From contig NZ_JAZIFX010000001.1 in the NCBI RefSeq assembly GCF_036634175.1, forward strand, positions 4,216,001 to 4,280,000: DNA of 64,000 bases, read 5' to 3'. The DNA is from Streptomyces sp. P9-A2 (lineage in GTDB: Bacteria > Actinomycetota > Actinomycetes > Streptomycetales > Streptomycetaceae). The notes under the pieces were generated by a model that searched no databases, had not been told where the DNA came from, and saw nothing but the letters and a program-made list of their open reading frames with translations. Below are positions 52,502 through 60,205 of this stretch, in pieces; position 1 is the first letter of the stretch; the number at the start of each line of letters is the position of its first letter. The position numbers were made by a program, and so were the translations under genes.

Positions 52502-53539
52502 CTATGCCCCGGCGCGGTCCTGCGCCCCGGCGCGGTCCTGTGCCCCTCGCATTCCGGCCCGCGCGAACTCCGCCATGCCCTCCTCGAAACCGACCTCCGG
52601 CTTCCACCTCAGCCCGGCCCGCAGCCGCGACGAGTCCGCGGTGATGTGCCGTACGTCCCCGAGCCGGTACTCGCCGGTGACGACCGGCTCGGGCCCGCCG
52701 TACGCGAGGGCCAGCGCCCGCGCCATCTCGCCGACGGTGTGCGGTTCACCGCTGCCGGTGTTGTACACCGTGAGCACACCCCCGGCGGCCGCCGCCTCCA
52801 GCGCCACCGCGTCGGCCGCCGCCACGTCCCGGACGTGCACGAAGTCCCTCAGCTGCCGCCCGTCCTCGAACACGCGCGGTGCTTCACCCCGGGCGAGCGC
52901 CGAGCGGAAGAAGGAGGCGACACCGGCGTACGGGGTGTCGCGGGGCATCCCGGGCCCGTACACGTTGTGATAGCGCAGCGACACCGCCGACCCGCCGGTG
53001 CAGCGGGCCCAGGCGGCGGCCAGGTGCTCCTGGGCGAGCTTGGTCGCCGCGTACACGTTCCGGGGATCGGCCGGGGCGTCCTCGCCGACCAGCCCGGGGG
53101 AGAGGTCGTCCCCGCACACCGGGCAGGTGGGCTCGAACCGGCCCGCCTCGAGGTCGGCGACGGCACGCGGCCCGGGCCGTACGACTCCGTGCCGCGGGCA
53201 CTCGTACCGTCCCTCCCCGTAGACGACCATCGACCCGGCCAGCACGAGACGTCCGACGCCGGCCTCCGCCATGGCGGCGAGCAGCACGGCGGTGCCCAGG
53301 TCGTTGCGCGAGACGTACTCCGCCGCGTCGGCGACCCCGTCGCCGAGCCCGACCATCGCGGCCTGGTGGCACACGGCGTCCACACCGGACAGGGCACGGC
53401 CGACGGCTGCCGGGTCCCGCACGTCGGCACCGGGATCCTCCCGCACGTCGAACACGAGCGGCTCGTGCCCGCGCTCCCGGAGCACGGCGACGACCTGGGA
53501 CCCGATGAACCCGGCGCCGCCGGTGACCAGTACGCGCAT
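52502..53539 (-). CDS. NAD-dependent sugar epimerase/dehydratase (extended SDR)
   Basis: 345 residues. The NAD motif is VTGGAGFIGS (about 5-14), the catalytic pair is Y-A-A-T-K (about 163-167) with S at LAGSMVVYGEG, and R/Y residues for sugar binding occur in SLRYHNVYGPG. An insert with CPRH and CPVC (about 124-143) could bind zinc, as in a subgroup of actinomycete epimerases. ATG at 53539. The C-terminus is a duplicated AQDRAG. It is the first gene of the sugar operon. The substrate is a nucleotide sugar, identity unknown. Confidence 0.9.
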   Translation of the reverse strand: MRVLVTGGAGFIGSQVVAVLRERGHEPLVFDVREDPGADVRDPAAVGRALSGVDAVCHQAAMVGLGDGVADAAEYVSRNDLGTAVLLAAMAEAGVGRLVLAGSMVVYGEGRYECPRHGVVRPGPRAVADLEAGRFEPTCPVCGDDLSPGLVGEDAPADPRNVYAATKLAQEHLAAAWARCTGGSAVSLRYHNVYGPGMPRDTPYAGVASFFRSALARGEAPRVFEDGRQLRDFVHVRDVAAADAVALEAAAAGGVLTVYNTGSGEPHTVGEMARALALAYGGPEPVVTGEYRLGDVRHITADSSRLRAGLRWKPEVGFEEGMAEFARAGMRGAQDRAGAQDRAGA

Positions 53540-53701
53540 ACGGCCACGCTAGGCCCGCACCGGCGCCGCACCACGGGACCGCGCCCGTAGGCCGTGACTC
53601 CGTCAGGCATGCGGGGGAGGTGTGCGCGGGTGCGTCGAACCGGGGCAAACCGGAAATCGTGCGAGAGGCTGCCGCCCATGACGGCCTCACCCTCCACCGA
53701 C

Positions 53702-54027
53702 ACCCCGTACCGCTACGACGACCTGACCGCGGCCCGCACCCACCGGATCATCCGAACCTGCGAACGCCAAGACGTCCCCGTCCTGGCCGACCGTGCCTAC
53801 CAGGGCGCCGGCCCCTGAGTCACCACCGGACGCAGGCGGCCGCCCGGCGGGCAGCTGTCCCCGACACAGCGGACGGTCAACCGGGCACTGGCCATGTCCC
53901 GGGCGCCCGCCGAACGGGGCATGGCACTGTGCTGAAGTCCTGGCGGATCTTCCGAAGGTCCCGGATCAGCCCCAACCGCATGACGTCAGTCGCCGAAGCC
54001 GTCCTCACACTGGAGAGGCAGCGCTGA
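53702..54027 (+). pseudogene. IS5-type (DDE_4) transposase remnant
   Basis: Pieces in different frames encode DDLTAARTHRIIRTCERQDV then VLADRAYQGAGP, and RTVNRALAMSRAPAERGMA then LKSWRIFRRSRISPNRMTSV with AVLTLERQR. These form the C-terminal third of IS5-family transposases common in Streptomyces. At least two frame changes (a TGA after GAGP and one near GMAL) separate them. No terminal repeats were found. Confidence 0.8.
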
Positions 54028-54114
54028 AAAAGCTCAATGGGCGTGGCAAGCGCTGGCAACTGCGGTCAGTAGCCGGTCTACTGATCAAGGGACTCGCTGA
54101 ATAGCGAGATTGAG

Positions 54115-54154
54115 GAAGCCCACAGCTCTGACCAGGTCGGATGCCGTGGGCTTC
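54115..54154 (-). terminator. Terminator hairpin downstream of the lipoprotein gene
   Basis: GAAGCCCAC pairs with GTGGGCTTC around a 22-base loop that contains further pairing, flanked by CTGTCGTTGTT on the plus strand. Suits termination from either side. Confidence 0.6.
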
Positions 54155-54309
54155 TGTCGTTGTTGGTTGGCGTCGGCTCACCTCGGACAGCCCCAGGACG
54201 GCCCGGTGTCTCGTTCTCATAGAGGGGCGGCTACGCCCAGCGAGTGGCCAAAGCGCTGATCACCTGGCTCACCCATGCTTTGGCCGGGCCTTGGCACGCG
54301 AGCCCAGCC

Positions 54310-55035
54310 TCAGGGGCGTTGTGCGTTTTGCAACCGCTCGACCTGCCGGTTGACCAGATCGGCGGGGAAGGACGCGCTGCCATCGACGTTCAGCTTGTGG
54401 AACGTCACGATCGTGTTCCCGGCCCGCACCACGGTGAACTGCTCGTTGCGCTCCTCGGAGTGCTCAGGGCCCATGGGGATGGTCTCCCGGAATCGCACGG
54501 CTTCGTTCCCAACGTCTGGGGCCTGTTCCATCGTCAGCGTGGACTTGAACTTCCCGACCCAGCCCGTGCCTTCATACGAGCGGCAGGAGTCGAGTGCCTG
54601 CTTGAGCTGTGTGAAGGCCTGCTGGGCTTTCCCGTCTTCGTAGGCGGCAAGCGTCGAGCCGCCACCCCAGATGTCACCCTTCCAGTTGAAGACCTGAAAG
54701 ACGACGGTGGACGCGCGCTCTCCGTTGCGGATATCGCGCGTGGTCTGGCAAGCGGGGTCGGACACCGGCGGGAAAGAGCGCTGTTCCTCTTTCGGCTTAG
54801 GGTCCTGCACCGGAATCCCGTCCTCGTGCGCCCCCGCAACCTCGCCCTCCTTGAAGGTGAGTGCCCGCAACTGTGCCCGCGTCAGAGGCGCTACGGCGGC
54901 CTTGGCCGATGCGGTCGCCCGCGGTCCCACCGAGTCTGGTCCTGCAGCTGGCCCTGCGGAGCACCCGGAGGCCATCAGAACCCCGGAAAACACAATGCCG
55001 AGTGCCGGCATAGGCCGCAGTGCGCGGACGTACAT
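54310..55035 (-). CDS. Secreted lipoprotein
   Basis: 241 residues. Signal with lipobox L-M-A-S-G-C (Cys about 25), then a mature domain with a Cys pair (DPACQTTR, ALDSCRSYEG), VFQVFNWKGDIWGGGSTLAA, and a C-terminal strand region (NEQFTVVRAGNTIVTFHKLN) with FPADLVNRQVERL. This layout resembles extracytoplasmic sensor-like (PknH-type) lipoproteins of actinomycetes. Codon bias is weaker than in core genes, in keeping with acquisition. It lies in the accretion zone between transposase scraps and the GntR gene. Confidence 0.8.
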   Translation of the reverse strand: MYVRALRPMPALGIVFSGVLMASGCSAGPAAGPDSVGPRATASAKAAVAPLTRAQLRALTFKEGEVAGAHEDGIPVQDPKPKEEQRSFPPVSDPACQTTRDIRNGERASTVVFQVFNWKGDIWGGGSTLAAYEDGKAQQAFTQLKQALDSCRSYEGTGWVGKFKSTLTMEQAPDVGNEAVRFRETIPMGPEHSEERNEQFTVVRAGNTIVTFHKLNVDGSASFPADLVNRQVERLQNAQRP

Positions 55036-55364
55036 GGATGTTCCCCCAAGGGCTGTGAGAGTGAGGGCGCTGACTGTAGCCGTGCTGGGTCGTCCATGAC
55101 CAGGGATTTCCTATGAAACTACGGGCGCGACGGTCGCTGAGGTTTACTGGGCTGGCCAGCCGCGTACGCGCAGGAATGGCCGACTGCGGTCGTGTCATGG
55201 CCTGCGCCGTGGACACGCGGTCGGCGTAGCGACTTTGGCCGGGAGCGGGCGGCTGGCGGTGCCGAGCGGGGCGGAGACATGAGCGCGGGCGCCGACGGAC
55301 GCCCGCTCCCGCCCGGAGGAGCGAAGCGACGACGGGTGCTTGAACCTGTGAAGAAGGTTGTAAC
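55036..55364. other. Intergenic, no gene supported
   Basis: About 330 nt between the lipoprotein start and the GntR stop. Includes CGGGAGCGG repeats and hairpins near 55295-55325. No gene is supportable. Confidence 0.5.
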
Positions 55365-56150
55365 TCAGTTGTTGATTGGGGTGGTTCTCGGGCTCGCGTC
55401 GAAGTCGTACTCCAGGACGTACGAGGCGGCGTCCAGTGTCATCTCGTTGACCTCGACGGGGTGGCCCTTGTCCGTGAATGCGGTGCGGCAGATGAGGATG
55501 ACCGGAGTGCCCGCGGACATGGCCAGCTGTGCCGCCTCGTCCTTCGACGGCATGCGTGAGCGGATCTCTTCGCGGAAGTGCACCGGTTCGTATCCGAGGT
55601 CGGCGAGCCTTGCGTAGGTTCCGCCCGGCCCGGTGTCCTCCTGGGTGATCGCAGAACCGGCGACCAGGGCCATGGGGAGGTAACTCGTCGCGAGCAGGAC
55701 CGGCTTGCCGTCCAGGACGAAGCGCCGGCGCCTCACGCATGTCGTCCCGTCGTCGGTCAGGTTCAGGACCGCGTTGATGCGGTCGGGCGCCGTCTCCTCG
55801 GACACGGTGATCCGGTCGACCTCAAGTGCCCGGTTCTCGACGTCCGCCGACCAGATGGACCGGCCGTTGCCCCACTGGTCGCGGGCCAGTCGCTCGATGC
55901 TTCGGCGTCGGATCGGGCGGAAGGCCCGGACGAACACGCCGGCGCCCTTGCGGGCTTCGGCGACGCCTTCGTCCCGGAGGACGCTCAGGGCCTGTCGGGC
56001 TGTCATGCGGGCCACGCCGTACGTGGTCATGAGGTCGTTCTCGCCCGGAAGCCGATCACCGGGACCGTAGTCGCCCGACTGGATCGCCTCGCGCAGGGAG
56101 TCCGCGATCCGCTGGTACTTGGGCCGACGGTCGTCGTCGGTAGTCGCCAT
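55365..56150 (-). CDS. GntR-family regulator with UTRA domain
   Basis: 261 residues. N-terminal winged helix: KYQRIADSLREAIQSGDYGP, GDRLPGENDLMTTYGVARMT, ARQALSVLRDEGVAEARKGA. C-terminal UTRA effector domain from about residue 90 (TCVRRRRFVLDGKPVLLATS, YLPMALV, EVNEMTLDAASYVLEYDF). Start ATG 56150. TCTAGA palindromes lie upstream and probably serve as its operators. GntR/UTRA proteins of this type repress transfer genes of Streptomyces integrative elements (KorSA/TraR-like) but also occur alone next to tRNA islands. Confidence 0.9.
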   Translation of the reverse strand: MATTDDDRRPKYQRIADSLREAIQSGDYGPGDRLPGENDLMTTYGVARMTARQALSVLRDEGVAEARKGAGVFVRAFRPIRRRSIERLARDQWGNGRSIWSADVENRALEVDRITVSEETAPDRINAVLNLTDDGTTCVRRRRFVLDGKPVLLATSYLPMALVAGSAITQEDTGPGGTYARLADLGYEPVHFREEIRSRMPSKDEAAQLAMSAGTPVILICRTAFTDKGHPVEVNEMTLDAASYVLEYDFDASPRTTPINN

Positions 56151-56167
56151 TCCGGAACCCTCCTCGC

Positions 56168-56294
56168 TTCTCTAGACACCTTAGGCCATAGGTCGGGGGC
56201 TCGCTCGCTGCGCGTAACCGCCCGTGATTCCTGCTCGCGGGCGTCCCGGTTGACATCTCTAGAGATGTGGCAGATTCTGGGGATGTCTAGAGAG
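56168..56294. promoter_or_regulatory. Three TCTAGA-centred operators and a divergent promoter
   Basis: A perfect 16 bp palindrome ACATCTCTAGAGATGT (56253-56268) is flanked by half-conserved copies CTTCTCTAGACACC (56167-56180) and GATGTCTAGAGAGGT (56282-56296). TTGACA at 56250-56255 overlaps the central operator and would be the -35 box of the rightward gene. The first copy lies 20 nt before the GntR start. This fits autorepression plus control of the ATPase gene. Confidence 0.75.
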
Positions 56295-56473
56295 GTCGCG
56301 CTTCGGTCTCTGTGGACGCGGGGGTGCCCGTCTGTCGTCGTTCGGCATCGGCCCCTTCTCGACAGCAGGGGCGGCGGTGCCGTCATCGAATTCTGTGGCG
56401 CCGCTCGAGACGCTTCGACGGCCGGAGCCAGCGCTGCTGTGATCACGACGGCAGTGGCAAGGAGTGAGCGCGG

Positions 56474-56911
56474 ATGACCTGCATGATCGACCGTTATCCC
56501 TGCGAGGAATCACCGCGGCTCGGGGCGATGACCTTGCATCCGATTCCGGAGTCCGCCCCCCGGGCCCGACGCTGGTTCCGGAAGTTCATCACCCCGTACG
56601 GTCCGCTCTGCTCGGTCGACGACTGCGTTCTGATGATCTCGGAACTGGTGACCAACGCGATCCTCCACGGACGGTCGGACGAGGCGTGGGTCGTACGGGT
56701 CGAGTGGTTCCGGGAGGGGACCTCGCTGCGTGTGGAGGTGCACAACCCGGGATTCCCGGCGAGCGTGTGCCTCCGTCGACCGGACGCCGACGACGCGCAC
56801 GGACGCGGGCTGCTCCTGGTCGACTCCCTCGCCGCATCCTGGCACTCCGGCCCAAGCCGTTTCGGGGGGACGGTCGTCTCCTTCGTGATGGTTGACGCCT
56901 GGCCCGCCTGA
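56474..56911 (+). CDS. RsbW-like histidine-kinase-fold ATPase
   Basis: 145 residues with the HATPase_c N box ELVTNAILHG (about 57-66) and G boxes (D-A-H-G-R-G-L-L-L-V-D-S-L). These are single-domain anti-sigma/regulatory kinases abundant in Streptomyces. ATG at 56474 has AAGGAG 12 nt upstream. It is controlled by the TCTAGA operators shared with the divergent GntR gene. Its partner (anti-anti-sigma or sigma) is not nearby, although a SigF-type sigma is at the window start. Confidence 0.88.
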   Translation: MTCMIDRYPCEESPRLGAMTLHPIPESAPRARRWFRKFITPYGPLCSVDDCVLMISELVTNAILHGRSDEAWVVRVEWFREGTSLRVEVHNPGFPASVCLRRPDADDAHGRGLLLVDSLAASWHSGPSRFGGTVVSFVMVDAWPA

Positions 56912-57070
56912 GGCGCTTGGGTGGCGTACGGCGCGGGGAGATCGCTGTGTGCCTGCGGGCCGGCGTTGGACGTCACCGTCGCAAATGCTTGACCGTCACG
57001 ACCAGGGAGACGGGCGACGATTCTTCTGGCGTGGATCTGGCACACGACAACCGATGACCGGGGACAGCAA

Positions 57071-57150
57071 AAAGGCCCGGGTCTCCGACCTGGGCCTTCT
57101 GCGTGGAGCGGGCGACGAGAACCGAACTCGCGCCCTCAGCTTGGGAAGCG
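57071..57150 (-). repeat. Displaced tRNA-Gly 3' half plus terminator, copy 2
   Basis: Hairpin AAAGGCCCGGGT/ACCTGGGCCTT then GAGCGGGCGACGAGAACCGA, ACTCGCGCCCTCAGCTTGGG and AAGC. This aligns with tRNA-Gly 60881-60955. It continues into CGACGGCGCTTGG, the same bases as copy 3, so copies 2 and 3 share an element-side arm. No 5' half is present. Confidence 0.85.
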
Positions 57151-57641
57151 ACGGCGCTTGGGGAGCAGGACGGCTTCCGACCTGGGCGTATCAACTCTGG
57201 TGCGGCGTCCCGGAGCGCGGGACAGCGCCGCTGTTGACCGTGGTTCACCGGTGTTGTGGGCACGTTAAGGGCACGCCGCCGGCCCGGAGGTTCGGGGCGC
57301 TCCACTCAGTGGGGGAACCTCGGATCGCTGTTCACCGCCCCTACTGGCACGGCTGCCCGTGTGGCGTCAGGAGGGAGGTCGATCGGCAGGGAAGTCGTAT
57401 GTGCTCGGCGGTGGTGTGCTTCGGCAGGAAGTCCAGCCCTGGGGGCATGAGCTCGGCATGCCGCCGCTCATGGATCCGAACCGAGGGCCTTGTCGGACCG
57501 GTGGCAGCGGAGACGGGAAGGGGGCAAGCCGCTCCTGCGCACGGCCAGGGGGCTCGGCTTCTCGACGGTTGCCCGTACTGGTCCACCAGGTTACAGTTAT
57601 TTCAGATGTATTCCTCGCCGGGGCAATGATGGGAGGCGGTC
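57151..57641. other. Element arm region without genes
   Basis: About 490 nt following att copy 2. The first 110 nt resemble the sequence after copy 3 (CGCCGCTGTTGACCGTGGTT here against CGCCGCTGTTCATCGTGGTT there). No gene is supportable; this may be a former attP/int end. Confidence 0.55.
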
Positions 57642-58088
57642 ATGGCTCGTTCCAGCGTTCTTGCCCGTGCTGAGAAGATCGAACCGGATCCTTCGCACCA
57701 GGGCGCGTTCGCCGCGACTGCTCGGATGGCACCAGAGTCGGTCGAGCTGTTGGTGCGTACTCCGGACGGCCGGGAACTGGCTCTGCCTGGGGAGCTGGTC
57801 CGCGTACTCCTGGCCTCGGCCGGCGAGTTGGCCCGCGGGCATGCGGTTACGGTCCTGGCGTCCGAGGTGCAGTTGTCGCCCACTGAGGCCGCTGAGCTTC
57901 TTGGCTTGTCCCGGCCGTTCGTCGTCCGCTTGCTCGATGCCGGCGACATCCCCTCGACGAACCTGCCTGGCAGCAGCCACCGCGTGGTCCGCCTGGCGGA
58001 CGTGCTGGCTTTCCAGCAGCGGCGTGAGCGTCGCAGGGAGGGGCGGCGCCAGATCGCTGATGCCCTGGAGGGCGCCGATCTGCCCTGA
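57642..58088 (+). CDS. Helix-turn-helix antitoxin
   Basis: 148 residues. A variable N-terminal half is followed by a MerR/excisionase-type HTH: LASEVQLSPTEAAELLGLSR, PFVVRLLDAGDIPSTNLPGS, HRVVRLADVLAFQQRRERRR. ATG at 57642 follows GGGAGGCGGTC. It is directly upstream of the PIN-domain gene (43 nt) on the same strand. Such HTH-PIN pairs are type II toxin-antitoxin modules, with the HTH protein binding DNA and neutralising the PIN nuclease. Modest codon bias fits an acquired gene. Confidence 0.85.
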   Translation: MARSSVLARAEKIEPDPSHQGAFAATARMAPESVELLVRTPDGRELALPGELVRVLLASAGELARGHAVTVLASEVQLSPTEAAELLGLSRPFVVRLLDAGDIPSTNLPGSSHRVVRLADVLAFQQRRERRREGRRQIADALEGADLP

Positions 58089-58130
58089 TCATGGGTGCCG
58101 CCGGTAGCCGTCAAGGAGAAGAGGGGGAGT

Positions 58131-58715
58131 GTGGCAGCGCGGGTCTTTGTGGACACCAACGTCTTATTTCCGTTCTCGGTGATGGACGTGATGCTGGCCC
58201 TCACCGAAGACCTCATCCACGAGATCGTGTGGTCCGAACGGCTGCTCGCGGAGTGGGAGCGGGTCATCGTCCGGGAGGGACGGCGTTCGGCGGAGTCGGC
58301 TGCCGCGGTTGCGCAAGCCGTCCGACGTTTCTTCGCCGACTGTGAGATCGAGGCGGCGGCCTACAGGCACCTTGTGGATGAGATGCCGGGCGATGACCCT
58401 GACGACCGGCACCATGCGGCGGCAGCCGTGGCCGCCGTGGCCGCCGGGGCCGACGCGTTGATCACGTGGAACCTTGCCGACTTCCCTGCCGGTGAGTTGG
58501 CTGCGCGTGGAGTGCGGGTGATCGAGCCGGATTCTTACCTGTGCGGGCTCTGTCGCGAGTTTCCGCATGAGGTGGTGGAGACGGTGGTCAGGCTCGCCGG
58601 AGAGAAGCGCAACCCACCAGTCACGAGTGCCGACGCCGTCGCCCGACTCGCGAAGGCTGGTCTGCCCGGCTTTGCTGACCTTCTGACGCGCCACCTCGGG
58701 CGCCGAATGACGTGA
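58131..58715 (+). CDS. PIN-domain toxin (ribonuclease)
   Basis: 194 residues. PIN acidic residues: FVDTNVLFPF (D about 8), E in LLAEWERVI, and PDDRHHAAAAVAA with ITWNLADFP as third and fourth sites. The long form (about 190 residues with a C-terminal helical domain) is typical of partners of HTH antitoxins. GTG at 58131 was preferred because the conserved domain begins there, preceded by GAGGGGGA; GTG 58095 is an alternative. It is predicted to cleave RNA when unneutralised. Confidence 0.88.
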   Translation: MAARVFVDTNVLFPFSVMDVMLALTEDLIHEIVWSERLLAEWERVIVREGRRSAESAAAVAQAVRRFFADCEIEAAAYRHLVDEMPGDDPDDRHHAAAAVAAVAAGADALITWNLADFPAGELAARGVRVIEPDSYLCGLCREFPHEVVETVVRLAGEKRNPPVTSADAVARLAKAGLPGFADLLTRHLGRRMT

Positions 58716-58763
58716 TGTGGTGCGAAGGCATCGCGGGGCGCCTGATTCGATCTGGACAACAAA

Positions 58764-58845
58764 GAACCCCCGGGTCTGTGACCTGGGGGTTTGTCGTGGA
58801 GCAGGTGACGAGAATCGAACTTGCGCTCTCAGCTTGGGAAGCGAC
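58764..58845 (-). repeat. Displaced tRNA-Gly 3' half plus terminator, copy 3
   Basis: Hairpin AACCCCC...GGGGGTT then GGAGCAGGTGACGAGAATCG, AACTTGCGCTCTCAGCTTGG, GAAGC. It is the closest copy to the native tRNA-Gly (GTGACGAGAATCGAAC identical). It continues into CGACGGCGCTTGG as in copy 2. No 5' tRNA half. Confidence 0.88.
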
Positions 58846-59168
58846 GGCGCTTGGACTGCCTCGTCCCCTCTGACCTGCCCAGATTCGTGGTGCTGCTGGA
58901 GGTGCGGCGACCTGATGGCGCCGCTGTTCATCGTGGTTGTCCGCTCTTTTGGGCACGCCGTGGGCAGGGGAACGCGGCGAGCTGACGCGTGGGGCCTGCG
59001 AGAGGCTTCCTCTGCCATGTTGGACAGGGCGCATCGGCTGGCTCTGCTGTGCCCTTGCGGATGCACACGATGGTTGGCTGTTCCGTCCCTGCCGTGACGA
59101 AGTTGTTCCCGCCTGGCCGGTGACGGGCGGAGGGCCGAAGGAACAGCCGAACGCCCGGCTCCCTGGGT
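58846..59168. other. Element arm region without genes
   Basis: About 320 nt with similarity to the arm after copy 2 (see 57151-57641) and a short GGGCACGCCGTGGGCA motif. No gene is supportable. Confidence 0.5.
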
Positions 59169-59591
59169 TCATTTGCCGGGTTCTGGCCCGTACCACTGGA
59201 GCGCCTGGCCTGTGACGGCGGCGATGCATGCGAAGTCCCGGTCGCGGTGCAGGAGGGTCAGTCCCTGCAACTCGGCCGTGGCGGCCACCACGAGGTCGAC
59301 GGCTCCGGCACTGCGGTGCTGTCCGCGCTGGGTGAGGATGTTCTGCACCTGCCAGGCGCGGTCGTAGGCGCGGTCGTCGACCGGCACCCAGCCGAAGAGC
59401 AGGCGCAGGTCCTCGATGCCTTGGGCACGGTCGGCGGCGGAACGCGTGCTGTAGAAGAACTCCAGCTCGGTGATGGGGCACGTGGCGATGAGCCCGGCTG
59501 CCGCCGCCCGGTCCCATCCGTACTGCTCGGCGTCGCCGCGCAGCAGACGGGCGAGTGCGCTGGTGTCGATCAGGAACTGAGCGGCGTTCAC
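59169..59591 (-). CDS. vapC: VapC-type PIN-domain toxin
   Basis: 140 residues with the VapC motif set: FLIDTSALARLL (D about 9), ELEF (E about 43), GAVDLVVAATAEL (D about 98) and HRDRDFACIAAVTG (D about 118). GTG at 59591 overlaps the vapB stop (GTGA), so translation is coupled. VapC enzymes cleave tRNA or rRNA at single sites. The target is unknown. Confidence 0.92.
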   Translation of the reverse strand: MNAAQFLIDTSALARLLRGDAEQYGWDRAAAAGLIATCPITELEFFYSTRSAADRAQGIEDLRLLFGWVPVDDRAYDRAWQVQNILTQRGQHRSAGAVDLVVAATAELQGLTLLHRDRDFACIAAVTGQALQWYGPEPGK

Positions 59592-59803
59592 CGACGGTAG
59601 TTTCCCTTGTCCTCAAGGAGATCGAGATCGAAGGCGCCCTCGGCCGCCGTCGCCCGCAGGCGGGTGAGGGCCAGCGCCCGCCGCCGGTTCTCCAGCACCT
59701 CGCGCAGGGCGGTGTTCACCGTCTCCTTCTTGGTGCTGGTGCCGAGGGCCTTGGCCACGTCGGCGACCAGCTGGTCATCGAGGTCTATTACGGTGCGCGT
59801 CAT
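59588..59803 (-). CDS. vapB: VapB-type antitoxin
   Basis: 71 residues. N-terminal ribbon-helix-helix (MTRTVIDLDDQLVADVAKAL, GTSTKKETVNTALREVLENR) and a C-terminal toxin-wrapping tail (LRATAAEGAFDLDLLEDKGN). ATG at 59803 follows GGAGGCACATCA. An A+T-rich operator region lies immediately upstream, as expected for autoregulation by the VapBC complex. Confidence 0.92.
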   Translation of the reverse strand: MTRTVIDLDDQLVADVAKALGTSTKKETVNTALREVLENRRRALALTRLRATAAEGAFDLDLLEDKGNYRR

Positions 59804-59811
59804 TGATGTGC

Positions 59812-59848
59812 CTCCATAGATATATCGAGTGCCATCAAGTATATATAG
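59812..59848. promoter_or_regulatory. vapBC promoter/operator region
   Basis: CCATAGATATATCGAG and CAAGTATATATAGGG form imperfect inverted A+T-rich arms, far below the local G+C. Placed 10-45 nt upstream of vapB, they are the likely autoregulatory operator. Confidence 0.6.
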
Positions 59849-59866
59849 GGATGTCACTCCTGCTGG

Positions 59867-60205
59867 ATGGTGACTGCGGACGAGTGGCGGTACGAGAGGG
59901 AGAACAGCCCCGGCGTGCCCGGCGGCCATCGCCTGATCACGCGTATGCGGAGCGCGGTCGTGGCAGAGGTGGCGCGAGCGGCCGTCACCACCTGGGAGCG
60001 GCGCGCGGCGGATTTCCCCGACCCCCGGCGTACCGTCGGCCAGGACTACTTTCACGAGTCGGAGATCTTGAGCCGGCTCGAGAAGGCACGGCCGGGGAGC
60101 CGGGAGTTCTCCACCCCGCTTCCCACGGCGTACCTGATGCCGACCGATCGGGGCGCTACCGGCTCAAGGCGGGCGACATCGTTTGCGTCCGCGCAGGCGC
60201 CATAG
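59867..60205 (+). CDS. Short protein with helix-turn-helix-like segment, probably a fragment
   Basis: ATG at 59867 opens a 112-residue frame. Residues 26-75 (MRSAVVAEVARAAVTTWERR, AADFPDPRRTVGQDYFHESE, ILSRLEKARPGS) match the W-x-x-R-x-x-D-F-P helix-turn-helix pattern seen in excisionase-like and DNA-methylase N-terminal segments. The region after about residue 85 looks unstructured, and coding bias fades, so the 3' end is probably replaced. It is divergent from vapBC across the A+T-rich operator. Confidence 0.4.
   Translation: MVTADEWRYERENSPGVPGGHRLITRMRSAVVAEVARAAVTTWERRAADFPDPRRTVGQDYFHESEILSRLEKARPGSREFSTPLPTAYLMPTDRGATGSRRATSFASAQAP

Noticed and set aside
57108..57148. Additional functional tRNA-Gly genes at the displaced copies
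   Set aside because: None of the three copies has a 5' half or a complete anticodon arm.
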